A stretch of DNA of 64,000 bases from Rhodospirillaceae bacterium (GTDB lineage Bacteria; Pseudomonadota; Alphaproteobacteria; Rhodospirillales; Casp-alpha2). The stretch lies in NCBI GenBank assembly GCA_016845145.1, contig JAERTE010000020.1, forward strand, positions 1-64,000, read 5' to 3'. The notes beneath the pieces are model-generated. The model saw nothing but the letters and a program-made list of their open reading frames with translations. It ran no database searches and was not told the DNA's origin. Shown in pieces: positions 47,038 through 59,177 of the stretch (the stretch's first letter is position 1; each line of letters begins with the position of its first letter). Position numbers and translations under genes: made by a program.

Positions 47038-48585
47038 TTAACTAATAAGTATAATCACCACAAGTATGGCAACTGCGATCCACAAGCCCTTGACCAGAGT
47101 TATTTGGCTTGAATCGCTGCTTTTCAGGGATTGAATGGTATCGGGGTGCAGCCGCACACGGCCATCGGCGATCATACCTGCACTTTCTTCGATACCGTCC
47201 ATAATGCGTGGCAACCGGCTTAGTGAATCGGCAATGCCATCCACGGCGTCACGTACTCGCGCCTCGGGGCCCAGGTTCTCGTGCATCCAGTCTTCAATCA
47301 ACGGCCTCGCCAGTACCCACATGTTGGCATCCGGGTTCAATCGCCGCGCCGTACCCTCCGCCACCAGCATGGTTTTCTGCAATAACAACAGCTGTGGTTG
47401 GGTTTCCATCTCGAAGGTTTCGGTAATCTGGAACAACTGCCCGAGCAGCCGGGCGATGGAAATCTCGTTCTGCGGCTTGTCGAGAATTGGCTCACCGATG
47501 GAGCGGCAAGCCTGTGTGAAGGCGTCAACAGAGCGGTGCGCCGGCACCCAGCCGGCTTCAAAATGCACTTCGGCCGCGCGCCGGTAGTCGCGGGTCAGAA
47601 AAGCCAACAACATGTCCGCCAAAATGCGCCGGGTTTTCAAATCCATCCGCCCCATGATGCCGAAATCGACCGCACCGATCGCGCCCTCCGGCGTGACGAA
47701 CAAATTGCCCGGATGCACGTCGGCATGGAAAAAGCCGTCCCGGAAAACTTGGCGGAATGTTGCGTTGGCGGCCTTGATCAGAACTTCGTCAGGGTCATGC
47801 CCAGCATCCACCAACGCTTCGCGATCATCCAGCGCGATACCGTGGATCCGTTCCGTGACCATCACACGCCGCCCTGTGCGGCTCCAATCCACGTCCGGTA
47901 CGATGAAATCCGCGTCGCCTTCAAAATTTTCGGCCAATTCTGCGGCAGCGGCGGCTTCGAACCGAAGATCCATCTCCAATTCCACGGTTTGGGCCAGGGT
48001 TTCGATAACTTCTCGCGGTTTCAAGCGTTTCAGGTCGGGCCGTGCGGTCTCAACCAATCCCGCAACCCAACGCAGCAAGCCGATATCGCGCTCGAAGGCA
48101 TCTTCGATGGCAGGCCGGAGCACCTTGACCGCCACTTCGCGATTATCGCTGGTGACAGCGAAATGCACCTGCGCGATGGACGCGGCGGCCACCGGCACGT
48201 CATCAAACGATGCAAACATTGTATCCATGTTTTCGCCGAATTCGGCCTCGATCGTGGCTTTCGCCTTGGCGCCGGAAAATGCCGGCAACCGGTCCTGCAA
48301 CTCAGACAGGTCCGCAGCCAATTCCTCACCCAACAAATCGGAGCGCGTAGCCAGCGCCTGGCCCATTTTAATAAAACTCGGTCCGGCCTCGTTTAAGGCG
48401 CGGGCAAGGCGTTGCCCTGGCCGGCCTTCGGCATCACGTTTCGAGATCAGTTTCGCAAGGGCCACGATACCCGGCGCCACGCCGATAATCTCGAGCGGGA
48501 ATAAGGCATCATGGCGCGCCAGGATGCGCGCGACCCTCAGCAGATGCCCCCCGTTCATGAACGCGTTTTTCAGCGCACCGAACAT
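47038..48585 (-). CDS. ubiB: UbiB kinase-like protein of ubiquinone synthesis
   Basis: A 515-residue atypical kinase needed for ubiquinone production, membrane-attached. The KxGQ motif appears as PSFIKMGQALATRSDLL. The Ala-rich nucleotide loop is PVAAASIAQVHFAVT, and HADVHPGNLFVTPEGAIGAVDFGIMGR holds the catalytic and metal-binding residues. A C-terminal helix, LWIAVAILVVIILIS, anchors the protein. It starts 3 bases after ubiE ends, so the two form one unit with coaBC-dut further on. Confidence 0.95.
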   Translation of the reverse strand: MFGALKNAFMNGGHLLRVARILARHDALFPLEIIGVAPGIVALAKLISKRDAEGRPGQRLARALNEAGPSFIKMGQALATRSDLLGEELAADLSELQDRLPAFSGAKAKATIEAEFGENMDTMFASFDDVPVAAASIAQVHFAVTSDNREVAVKVLRPAIEDAFERDIGLLRWVAGLVETARPDLKRLKPREVIETLAQTVELEMDLRFEAAAAAELAENFEGDADFIVPDVDWSRTGRRVMVTERIHGIALDDREALVDAGHDPDEVLIKAANATFRQVFRDGFFHADVHPGNLFVTPEGAIGAVDFGIMGRMDLKTRRILADMLLAFLTRDYRRAAEVHFEAGWVPAHRSVDAFTQACRSIGEPILDKPQNEISIARLLGQLFQITETFEMETQPQLLLLQKTMLVAEGTARRLNPDANMWVLARPLIEDWMHENLGPEARVRDAVDGIADSLSRLPRIMDGIEESAGMIADGRVRLHPDTIQSLKSSDSSQITLVKGLWIAVAILVVIILIS

Positions 48586-48588
48586 GAC

Positions 48589-49332
48589 TTAAACGCGCCA
48601 GGCGGAATGCAGCGCCGCGATACCGCCGGAAAGGTTACGCACCTTTACACTTGCCAACCCCGCGCCGGCAATCATATCGGCGAAAGTCTGCTGGTCAGGA
48701 AATCTGCGGATGCTTTCCGCCAGATACTGATAGGCTTCGCGGTCACCGGCAACACGCGCGCCCAACACAGGCAACACGTTAAAGGAATAAGTATCGTATA
48801 GCTTGGCCAGCATCGGTGCGGTGACATGCGAGAACTCCAGGCACAAAAACCGTCCACCGGGCTTCAATACGCGGCGCGCTTCGGCGAGCGCGTTCTCGAT
48901 GTGGGTGACGTTGCGGATGCAAAAAGCGATGGTGAACGCGTCCGCCGACATATCGTCAATTGGCAGCTTCTCGGCGTCACCGTTGACCCAGGTGATGCCG
49001 TCCAGTATGCCCCGGTCGCGGCCGCGCTCAAGCATCTCGGCGTTAATATCGACAACCGTTACCGGGCCGCCGCCGTGTTCGAGAAACTTGAACGCAATAT
49101 CGCCCGTGCCGCCGCCGACATCGACCAGCGTCATATCGGCGCGCGGCCGCAGCCAATCGATCATGGCGTTTTTCCATAACCGGTGCACACCGAGGCTCAT
49201 GAGGTCGTTCATCAGGTCGTAACGGCTGGCAACACTGTCAAAAACCTCGCGCACCAGCGACTCCTTTTCCGCTTCCGGAACGTCACGGAAACCGAAATGC
49301 GTCGTGGGCTGTTCGGGTGTCTTCGCCATCAT
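48589..49332 (-). CDS. ubiE: Ubiquinone/menaquinone biosynthesis C-methyltransferase
   Basis: A SAM-dependent methyltransferase of about 247 residues acting on the quinone ring. It shows [25 protein letters not shown], the SAM loop [45 protein letters not shown] and the C-terminal [12 protein letters not shown]. The ATG at 49332 is taken because family members start just before THFGFRDV; the open frame continues to 49377. Divergent from mutM. Confidence 0.96.
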   Translation of the reverse strand: MMAKTPEQPTTHFGFRDVPEAEKESLVREVFDSVASRYDLMNDLMSLGVHRLWKNAMIDWLRPRADMTLVDVGGGTGDIAFKFLEHGGGPVTVVDINAEMLERGRDRGILDGITWVNGDAEKLPIDDMSADAFTIAFCIRNVTHIENALAEARRVLKPGGRFLCLEFSHVTAPMLAKLYDTYSFNVLPVLGARVAGDREAYQYLAESIRRFPDQQTFADMIAGAGLASVKVRNLSGGIAALHSAWRV

Positions 49333-49425
49333 GGCCGGACCATAACCCAACACCCGGGTTGAAACCAGCATCGGCAAGAGGCATACCGGAGAGCATGCCG
49401 AGGTGTCACTATTGGGAGCCGCCAG

Positions 49426-50256
49426 ATGCCCGAACTGCCCGAAGTTGAAACTGTCAGGTGCGGATTGGCGCCGGTGCTGGAAGGGGCCAGGCTGAAGCGC
49501 GTGATTACACGCCGACCTGACCTCAGGTTTCCGTTGCCCGACGGGTTCGGCCAGCGTCTAACCGGACGGCGCGTGAGCGCTGTCCGGCGCCGGGCGAAAT
49601 ACCTGTTGATCGAAATCGATGACGCCAGCATCGTGCTGGCGCATCTCGGTATGTCCGGCCGTTTTCGGATTTTCGAAAACCCTCCGCCGCCCGAAGAGCC
49701 GCACGACCATGTCATCTTCGAGACCGACACGGGCACCACAATCCGGTTCAACGACCCGCGCCGGTTTGGTTTTATGGACATCATCGATGCGGATGGACAG
49801 GCTGATAACAAGTTCCTTGCCGGGCTGGGGCCGGAACCTTTGGACCCGACATTCGATGCTGCGGCGCTTAGCATTCGGCTGGAAGGCAAGGCCGCTCCCC
49901 TAAAAGCGGCGCTGCTGGATCAACGGGTTGTTGCAGGGTTGGGCAATATATATGTGTGCGAAGCACTGCATCGCGCCCGATTGTCGCCACGAAGAAAGTC
50001 CAGAACCATCGGGCCGGCGCGCGCTGTGCGTTTGGTTGGCGCCATAAAGGAAGTGCTGGAAACTGCCATTGCCGCCGGCGGATCTTCGCTGCGCGATCAC
50101 CGTCAAACCAACGGCGAACTCGGTTACTTCCAACATGCCTTTCAGGTTTACGGACGTGAAGGCGAGGCTTGCCGGAGTTGCGGACCCAACCATCCTATAC
50201 AGCGCATCGTTCAGTCGGGGCGGTCCACTTTCTATTGTCCGCATTGCCAACGCTAG
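49426..50256 (+). CDS. mutM: Formamidopyrimidine-DNA glycosylase
   Basis: Removes 8-oxoguanine and formamidopyrimidines and cleaves the strand. A 276-residue protein starting [14 protein letters not shown], in which the N-terminal proline after Met removal is the nucleophile and Glu follows. The lesion-side lysine is in [19 protein letters not shown] sequence, the helix-two-turn-helix in [18 protein letters not shown], and the C-terminal zinc finger is CRSCG with CPHCQR. It shares an intergenic region with ubiE. Confidence 0.97.
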   Translation: MPELPEVETVRCGLAPVLEGARLKRVITRRPDLRFPLPDGFGQRLTGRRVSAVRRRAKYLLIEIDDASIVLAHLGMSGRFRIFENPPPPEEPHDHVIFETDTGTTIRFNDPRRFGFMDIIDADGQADNKFLAGLGPEPLDPTFDAAALSIRLEGKAAPLKAALLDQRVVAGLGNIYVCEALHRARLSPRRKSRTIGPARAVRLVGAIKEVLETAIAAGGSSLRDHRQTNGELGYFQHAFQVYGREGEACRSCGPNHPIQRIVQSGRSTFYCPHCQR

Positions 50257-50270
50257 TGCTATAAGAACTC

Positions 50271-50654
50271 ATGATCACTCGTTTCCACATATCGCCAGCA
50301 TGGCTATTGGCAGCCATTTTGATGCTTGCCCCAACGAATCTGTCGGCACAAACCGCCCGTTTTGTCAGCGTAATCGACGATTTGCCGCTGATGGCCGGAC
50401 TGGTTGAAGACACCGATGCCGCAATGACATTCGACAGTGCCGCCGGACGCATCGCCGAAGCCCAGGCCAATGGACCGCTGGCACCAGAAACGGTGCAAAC
50501 GTTTTATTCGGAAACCCTTCCGCAGTTGGGCTGGCGAAGCCTGAGCGGAGGCGATTTCCTACGCGGTGACGAGGCCCTCACGCTGGAGGTAGAGCCCACG
50601 CCCGGCGGCGGCGCCAGTGCGCGCTTCCGGCTCAGACCGGCGGGCGCCAAATAG
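50271..50654 (+). CDS. Small conserved secreted protein of unknown function
   Basis: A 127-residue protein with signal sequence (MITRFHISPAWLLAAILMLAPTNLSAQ, in pieces). The short mature domain has the pattern VIDDLPLMAGLVEDTDAAMTFDSAAGRI and TVQTFYSETLPQLGWRSL, which looks like a small alpha-beta lipid- or peptide-handling fold, but I do not recognise the family. It starts 14 bases after mutM and before rpsT, a place where I recall similar small genes in related genomes. It may share transcription with mutM. Confidence 0.75.
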   Translation: MITRFHISPAWLLAAILMLAPTNLSAQTARFVSVIDDLPLMAGLVEDTDAAMTFDSAAGRIAEAQANGPLAPETVQTFYSETLPQLGWRSLSGGDFLRGDEALTLEVEPTPGGGASARFRLRPAGAK

Positions 50655-50669
50655 TCTGCGGCTAAGGGC

Positions 50670-50698
50670 TTGACGGCAGCGGGGAGCGCCTATATAAA
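50670..50698 (+). promoter_or_regulatory. Sigma-70-type promoter of rpsT
   Basis: TTGACG (50670-50675) and TATAAA (50693-50698) are separated by 17 bases, the optimum, and lie 60 to 90 bases before rpsT. Confidence 0.7.
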
Positions 50699-50758
50699 CC
50701 GCCGTCCGCTGGCGTTCTCGCCCGCGAAATCGTTTTTTGATCTTAAGGAATACGTCCC

Positions 50759-51025
50759 ATGGCTAACCACGCCTCGGCAAAGAAGCGCATCCGTCAAACC
50801 AAGCGCCGCACGAACGTCAACCGCGCCCGCCGCGGTGCTATCCGCTCCGAGCTCCGCCTCGTCGAAGAGGCGATCGCCAGCGGTGACAAGAGTGCCGCTG
50901 AATCCGCCTTCAAAGTTGCCCAACCGGCGATGATGGTCGGCGTCAACAAAGGCGTCGTACATAAGAATACCGTCGCTCGGAAATTGTCGCGCCTGTCGAA
51001 ACGGATTAAGGCCATGGCTGCCTGA
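50759..51025 (+). CDS. rpsT: 30S ribosomal protein S20
   Basis: Binds 16S rRNA early in small-subunit assembly. An 88-residue basic protein with the usual start [21 protein letters not shown], the central helices [20 protein letters not shown], and the conserved end [19 protein letters not shown]. It has its own promoter upstream and a strong terminator downstream, so it is a single-gene transcript. Confidence 0.98.
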   Translation: MANHASAKKRIRQTKRRTNVNRARRGAIRSELRLVEEAIASGDKSAAESAFKVAQPAMMVGVNKGVVHKNTVARKLSRLSKRIKAMAA

Positions 51026-51062
51026 TCTGGGTTCTGTCCCAGGCACAAATTAAGATTTCGGC

Positions 51063-51098
51063 AAACGCCGCGCCCTTGGGTTGCGGCGTTTTTTTTTG
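51063..51098 (+). terminator. Rho-independent terminator of rpsT
   Basis: AAACGCCGC (51063-51071) pairs with GCGGCGTTT (51083-51091) around an 11-base loop, and the stem runs into a string of T to 51097. Confidence 0.92.
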
Positions 51099-51099
51099 A

Positions 51100-51722
51100 G
51101 TGGTCTGCTTGTGCAACTATTTTGGCGGGCGGACTCAGACGCCGATACGAGTCAAGAAGTTTATTTTCGACGTTCCCCTTTCGATCTTGTTGAAAGCATC
51201 CTCATTGGCTCGTAATATTCGTGAGTCAGCAATTGAACGACGGGCGTCAAAATTAAATAACAACCCCATATTCAGGATGTTCGTCGATATAGTTGTTGAT
51301 GGTGTTACTTACGAGATGTGGCGGAATTCAATAATTGTTCTAGGCACGTCTATAATAAAACGAAATAAAAACACCACCAAGGCAAAGCACCGTTTCGCCG
51401 AGTCCTAATGTGTGGTGAAGCTTCGGCAAGGGAAGTTTTTAAAACGCCGGTTTGGTCACTGTGAATTGGCGTTGGTTATTTTGAAAGGGGGCTGTTCCCA
51501 AGGTTCAATTACATGTTGAAGATGCCATCGTGCTGGAAGACACGCTTTTACAGCGGGTCGGGATGTCCTGGGTGGAGCCGCGAGCGTCTTCGTCAATTTG
51601 AACCTGATCAGGGGCCGTACTCATGAATGACCTCGCTGGCCGATAACGGAAAGCGGGGACCCGTGGGCCGAAGTAGGCGGCCTATGTGGAAATAAGAACA
51701 CTGCCGAATAGGGTGCGAAAAA
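51100..51722. other. AT-richer intergenic region before dnaA
   Basis: About 620 bases between the rpsT terminator and dnaA. The left half (51100-51408) is clearly richer in A and T than its surroundings. It holds an open frame of 102 codons from a GTG inside the terminator T-run, with no ribosome site and no recognisable motif; I do not call it a gene. The right half has short open frames only, one without a start codon reading VQLHVEDAIVLEDTLL near 51500. No cluster of TTATCCACA-type DnaA boxes was found, so it is not shown to be oriC. Confidence 0.5.
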
Positions 51723-53153
51723 ATGGAATCGATGCGCGACATGCCAGGGAAACCGCATATCGACACAAGTACGTCAGGCCAATCAAACAAGGGCGTTCCA
51801 GAGGAACTCCTGCAGCAATGGGAATCCGTCGCCAATCAGATGCGGGCGGAAATCGGTGAGGCCTCATATCAGAGTTGGCTGCGCCCAATGACCGTGCGCA
51901 GCATGGAGAACGGTGTCGTCACCATTTCCGTGCCGACGCGTTTCATGCGCGACTGGGCGACGGCACATTACCAAGACCGGATGACAGAGTTGTGGCGGAC
52001 AGCAAACACATCCCTTAAAGGGGTTGAGGTGGTGGTGCATTCGGCACCCAGCGCCGAAACAGCTGATACGCCGGTGAAACGCAGCCCCGTCGGGAGCGCC
52101 GCGACCGTGCGCGAACAACACCGCGACGACCTGAGCGCGCCACTGGATGGACGGTTCACCTTTGATCAGTTTGTCGTCGGTAAACCCAACGAATTTGCCT
52201 ATGCCGCCGCAAGGCGCGTCGCGGAGGCCGACAGCGTACCCTTCAATCCGCTTTTCCTGTATGGCGGTGTCGGGCTCGGCAAAACGCACCTGATGCACGC
52301 AATTGCCGGCCATATCCGCCAAGACCAACCCGAACGTACCGTCATCTATATGTCTGCCGAGAAGTTCATGTACCGCTTCGTTAGCGCCTTGCGTGAACAG
52401 AATACAGTCGACTTCAAGCAGCAGTTCCGTTCCGTCGATGTTTTGATGATCGACGACGTGCAATTTATTGCCGGCAAGGATTCCACCCAGGAAGAATTCT
52501 TCCACACCTTCAATGCGCTGGTTGACCAGGGCCGGCAGATCGTTATTTCCGCCGACAAGTCACCTTCCGATCTCGAAGGCATGGAAGAGCGGCTGGTGTC
52601 ACGGCTCAATTGCGGACTGGTGGCCGACATTCATGCCACCACCTACGAGCTGCGTCTCGGCATCTTGCAATCCAAAGCGCACAAATTGGGCGCTGAAGTG
52701 CCGGCGAAGGTGCTGGAGTTCCTGGCGCACAAGATCACAGCGAATGTTCGCGAATTGGAAGGTGCGCTGAACCGTGTTGTCGCACATTCGCAATTGGTTG
52801 GTCGTGATATTTCGCTCGAGACCTCCCAAGATGTGCTGCGCGACTTGCTGCGCGCCAATGACCGCCGGGTGACAATCGAGGAAATCCAAAAACAGGTGGC
52901 ATCGCACTTCAACGTGCGGATTTCTGACATGCATTCGGCCCGGCGCGCGCGCTCGGTGGCGCGGCCCCGGCAAGTCGCCATGTATCTGGCCAAGCAGCTG
53001 ACGTCGCGTTCTTTGCCGGAAATCGGGCGGAAATTCGGTGGCCGAGACCACACCACGGTGATGCACGCAGTACGCAAGGTCGAAGAGCTGCGTGAGCACG
53101 ACACCACCTTCAACGAAGACGTGGAGCTGCTGCGCCGCATGCTCGAAGGTTGA
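51723..53153 (+). CDS. dnaA: Chromosomal replication initiator DnaA
   Basis: The AAA+ protein that opens the chromosome origin. It has 476 residues. Domain I (about 25-95, ending near AHYQDRMTELWR) is followed by a short linker. The AAA+ core has Walker A GGVGLGKTHLMHA and Walker B LMIDDVQFIAG. The C-terminal DNA-binding domain IV carries the signature GRDHTTVMHAVRKVEEL. The ribosome site before the ATG at 51723 is weak. A short intergenic region with a promoter separates it from dnaN. Confidence 0.98.
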   Translation: MESMRDMPGKPHIDTSTSGQSNKGVPEELLQQWESVANQMRAEIGEASYQSWLRPMTVRSMENGVVTISVPTRFMRDWATAHYQDRMTELWRTANTSLKGVEVVVHSAPSAETADTPVKRSPVGSAATVREQHRDDLSAPLDGRFTFDQFVVGKPNEFAYAAARRVAEADSVPFNPLFLYGGVGLGKTHLMHAIAGHIRQDQPERTVIYMSAEKFMYRFVSALREQNTVDFKQQFRSVDVLMIDDVQFIAGKDSTQEEFFHTFNALVDQGRQIVISADKSPSDLEGMEERLVSRLNCGLVADIHATTYELRLGILQSKAHKLGAEVPAKVLEFLAHKITANVRELEGALNRVVAHSQLVGRDISLETSQDVLRDLLRANDRRVTIEEIQKQVASHFNVRISDMHSARRARSVARPRQVAMYLAKQLTSRSLPEIGRKFGGRDHTTVMHAVRKVEELREHDTTFNEDVELLRRMLEG

Positions 53154-53189
53154 TCCTGAAACGAAGCTCCACCAAGACCTGGAAAAGGC

Positions 53190-53217
53190 TTTGGAAAGCA
53201 AGGGGTTTTGTTATAAT
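53190..53217 (+). promoter_or_regulatory. Putative promoter of dnaN
   Basis: A perfect -10 TATAAT at 53212-53217 with a weak -35 match TTTGGA at 53190-53195 (16-base spacing), about 110 bases before dnaN. Confidence 0.5.
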
Positions 53218-53329
53218 GGCATTTACCTTGCGGGGGCCGTTTAGCGCCCTCGTTTGCGTACCTGGGAGGGTGCGTACCGCGTGCGGGGGAAACATCATTA
53301 CAACAGCAATAAGTCATTGAAAATTCATC

Positions 53330-54445
53330 ATGAAACTGACTATTGAACGAGCCGACCTGCTGAAGTCCTTGGGGCATGTACAAAGTGTGGTCGAGCGCCG
53401 CAACACCATACCGATTCTGTCAAATGTGAAGATCGAGGCTGGCGACGGTGCGGTAAAGTTAAACGCCACCGATATGGACCTCGATATTGTCGAGACGACA
53501 GCGGCACAAGTCTCCACGCCGGGGATGACCACCGTGCCTGCGCACACGCTCTATGACATCGTCCGCAAGCTGCCGGATGGTGCACAGATCGACCTGGATG
53601 CAGGCGGCGGCGGCGAGCTGACGCTGTCGGCCGGGCGTTCGAGATTCACCCTGCAAAGCCTGCCGACAGACGAGTTTCCGGTACTGTCGGGCGGTGAGCT
53701 GGAGCACTCGTTCACGCTGACCGCGGCGGAACTTCGGAATTTGATCGATCGCTCGAAGTTCGCCATCTCCACCGAAGAAACCCGCTATTACCTCAACGGT
53801 ATTTATCTGCACAAGGCAGAGCGCGACGGCACGCCCGTGCTGCGCGCCGTAGCCACGGACGGCCATCGGTTGGCCAGCGTGGAATCGCCGCTTCCCGCAG
53901 GCGCCGAAGACATACCCGGCGTCATCGTGCCCCGCAAGGTGGTGACTGAACTGCGTAAGCTGATTGACGAGTCCGGCGACGAAGTGGGTGTGTCCCTGTC
54001 GGAAACGAAAATCCGCTTCTCATTCGATGATGCGGTGCTGACGTCGAAACTGATCGACGGCACCTTCCCCGATTATGAGCGCGTCATTCCTGCCGGTAAT
54101 GACAAGACCATGGAGGTCGGCTGCAAGGGCTTTGCCGATGCCGTCGACCGCGTCTCGGCCATTTCCAGCGAGAAATCACGCGCCGTGAAGCTTGCGCTTT
54201 CCAATGGCTTGTTGGTGCTATCCGCCTCCAGCCCCGAACACGGCAGCGCAACGGAAGAAGTCGAAGTGGACTACCAGGGAGACGACATCGAGATCGGCTT
54301 CAATTCCGCTTATCTTCTGGACATTACCCGCCAAATCGAAGGCGATACGGCGCGCTTCACCATGGCGGATTCCGCCTCGCCGACGATCATGAGCGAAGTG
54401 GATGACGATAGCGCGCTTTATGTGCTGATGCCGATGCGTGTCTAA
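53330..54445 (+). CDS. dnaN: DNA polymerase III beta subunit (sliding clamp)
   Basis: The ring-shaped processivity clamp. It has 371 residues of three repeated clamp domains (about 1-120, 130-250, 255-371). Conserved pieces are RNTIPILSNVKIEA near the N-terminus, LRAVATDGHRLA in the middle, and the C-terminal peptide-binding end YVLMPMRV. Usual length. Between dnaA and recF in the classic order. Confidence 0.98.
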   Translation: MKLTIERADLLKSLGHVQSVVERRNTIPILSNVKIEAGDGAVKLNATDMDLDIVETTAAQVSTPGMTTVPAHTLYDIVRKLPDGAQIDLDAGGGGELTLSAGRSRFTLQSLPTDEFPVLSGGELEHSFTLTAAELRNLIDRSKFAISTEETRYYLNGIYLHKAERDGTPVLRAVATDGHRLASVESPLPAGAEDIPGVIVPRKVVTELRKLIDESGDEVGVSLSETKIRFSFDDAVLTSKLIDGTFPDYERVIPAGNDKTMEVGCKGFADAVDRVSAISSEKSRAVKLALSNGLLVLSASSPEHGSATEEVEVDYQGDDIEIGFNSAYLLDITRQIEGDTARFTMADSASPTIMSEVDDDSALYVLMPMRV

Positions 54446-54540
54446 CTAGGGGCGCGTCTAAATGCGCGCAATAGAGCAGGAGCTCGAAACTGTACGGTAC
54501 GACCGGACTGGCCACAGATGATTCGCGGACACGAGCGGCA

Positions 54541-58231
<3,691 letters not shown>

Positions 58232-58240
58232 CTCCGGTTT

Positions 58241-59029
58241 TTAGGAACCGCCTTTTCTGAGAGCCGCCACCAATGCGTCGTAGCTGCCATCCGTTTTCAT
58301 CTTATCGAGCAACGTGTCAAAGCGCTGGATGAAGTCGCTTCCCAACTGGGAATTTTTCGATAGCAAAAGCGTGAAGTCCATGGCGCCGAGCGGCTCGGAA
58401 ACAATAGACAACTCCCGGTCCAGGCCGGCACTTGGGATGGCGCGGCGCAAAACCGCCTCGGCTTGCAAAGTGGCATCGACCCGGCCTTTCGCCACCATGC
58501 GAAGGCAGCTCGCCACTTTTGTCGCGATCAGCGGCTTGATCTCATTGGAGGCATAAAACCTTTTCCCCCAACCATTGCCCAGAATATCACAAGGCGTGAA
58601 ACGCTTCAGGGTCGCCGGCGTCGGGCTGGACGCAAGTGCTTGCAATGCGGCGCTGCCGGTCGGTGCGGCAAGGACCATATTGAGGCTGTAGACGATGTTC
58701 TTGGAACGCCAGGCATAAACAAGACGAGGCTTTGTCGGCACCGTCACCATGGCATCCGCCTGGCCGGCCTTGACGCTACTTTGTACGCGCTTCCACGGGT
58801 AGCCCACATTGCGGACAGTCATTCCCATGCGGTTGGATAAAATTTCCGTCATCAGCGCGGGCAGAATGCCTTTCACGCGCGCTCCTGCGCCCGATGAATA
58901 AGGCGGCCAATCGGAGTTGTACGACATAACGATGGTTTGGGCTGCTGCAGGTGTTATAGCAAAGCCAGCGCTCGTCGTAAGAACAACTGCCAGCATACCC
59001 CTTGCGGCAAGGCGTGAAAATTTACTCAT
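58241..59029 (-). CDS. Periplasmic solute-binding protein, family 3-like
   Basis: A 262-residue secreted protein. The ATG at 59029 with AAGGA seven bases before gives a signal sequence ending PAAA-QT. The mature part has binding-protein features: MSYNSDWPPYSSGAGARVKGILPALMTEIL, VKAGQADAMVTVPTKPRLVYAW and a C-terminal FIQRFDTLLDKMKTDGSYDAL. Two cysteines in the second lobe (CDILG and SCLRMV) could pair. It has no transport genes beside it and resembles in type the orphan binding protein at 14202-14972. The ligand is unknown. Confidence 0.82.
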   Translation of the reverse strand: MSKFSRLAARGMLAVVLTTSAGFAITPAAAQTIVMSYNSDWPPYSSGAGARVKGILPALMTEILSNRMGMTVRNVGYPWKRVQSSVKAGQADAMVTVPTKPRLVYAWRSKNIVYSLNMVLAAPTGSAALQALASSPTPATLKRFTPCDILGNGWGKRFYASNEIKPLIATKVASCLRMVAKGRVDATLQAEAVLRRAIPSAGLDRELSIVSEPLGAMDFTLLLSKNSQLGSDFIQRFDTLLDKMKTDGSYDALVAALRKGGS

Positions 59030-59177
59030 GTTCGGTTCCTTGGCGAGAGTCTTCGACACAATGAATAACTATGTATGTATTTAAAAACAAATTCCCATCT
59101 TTTGTTGGTTTGTTTTTGATCCGTTTTTTGACTGAAACTTTAACCCGATTCTAACGGGTCGGCTGCCATAAGGGGGC

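Noticed and set aside
51100..51408. A 102-codon frame after rpsT as a gene
   Set aside because: The GTG start lies inside the terminator T-run, there is no ribosome site, and no family resemblance was seen. Kept only as a note on the intergenic region.
51409..51722. The replication origin next to dnaA
   Set aside because: TGTGAATTG and TGTGGAAAT are poor matches to the DnaA box, and no cluster or AT-rich unwinding repeats were found.
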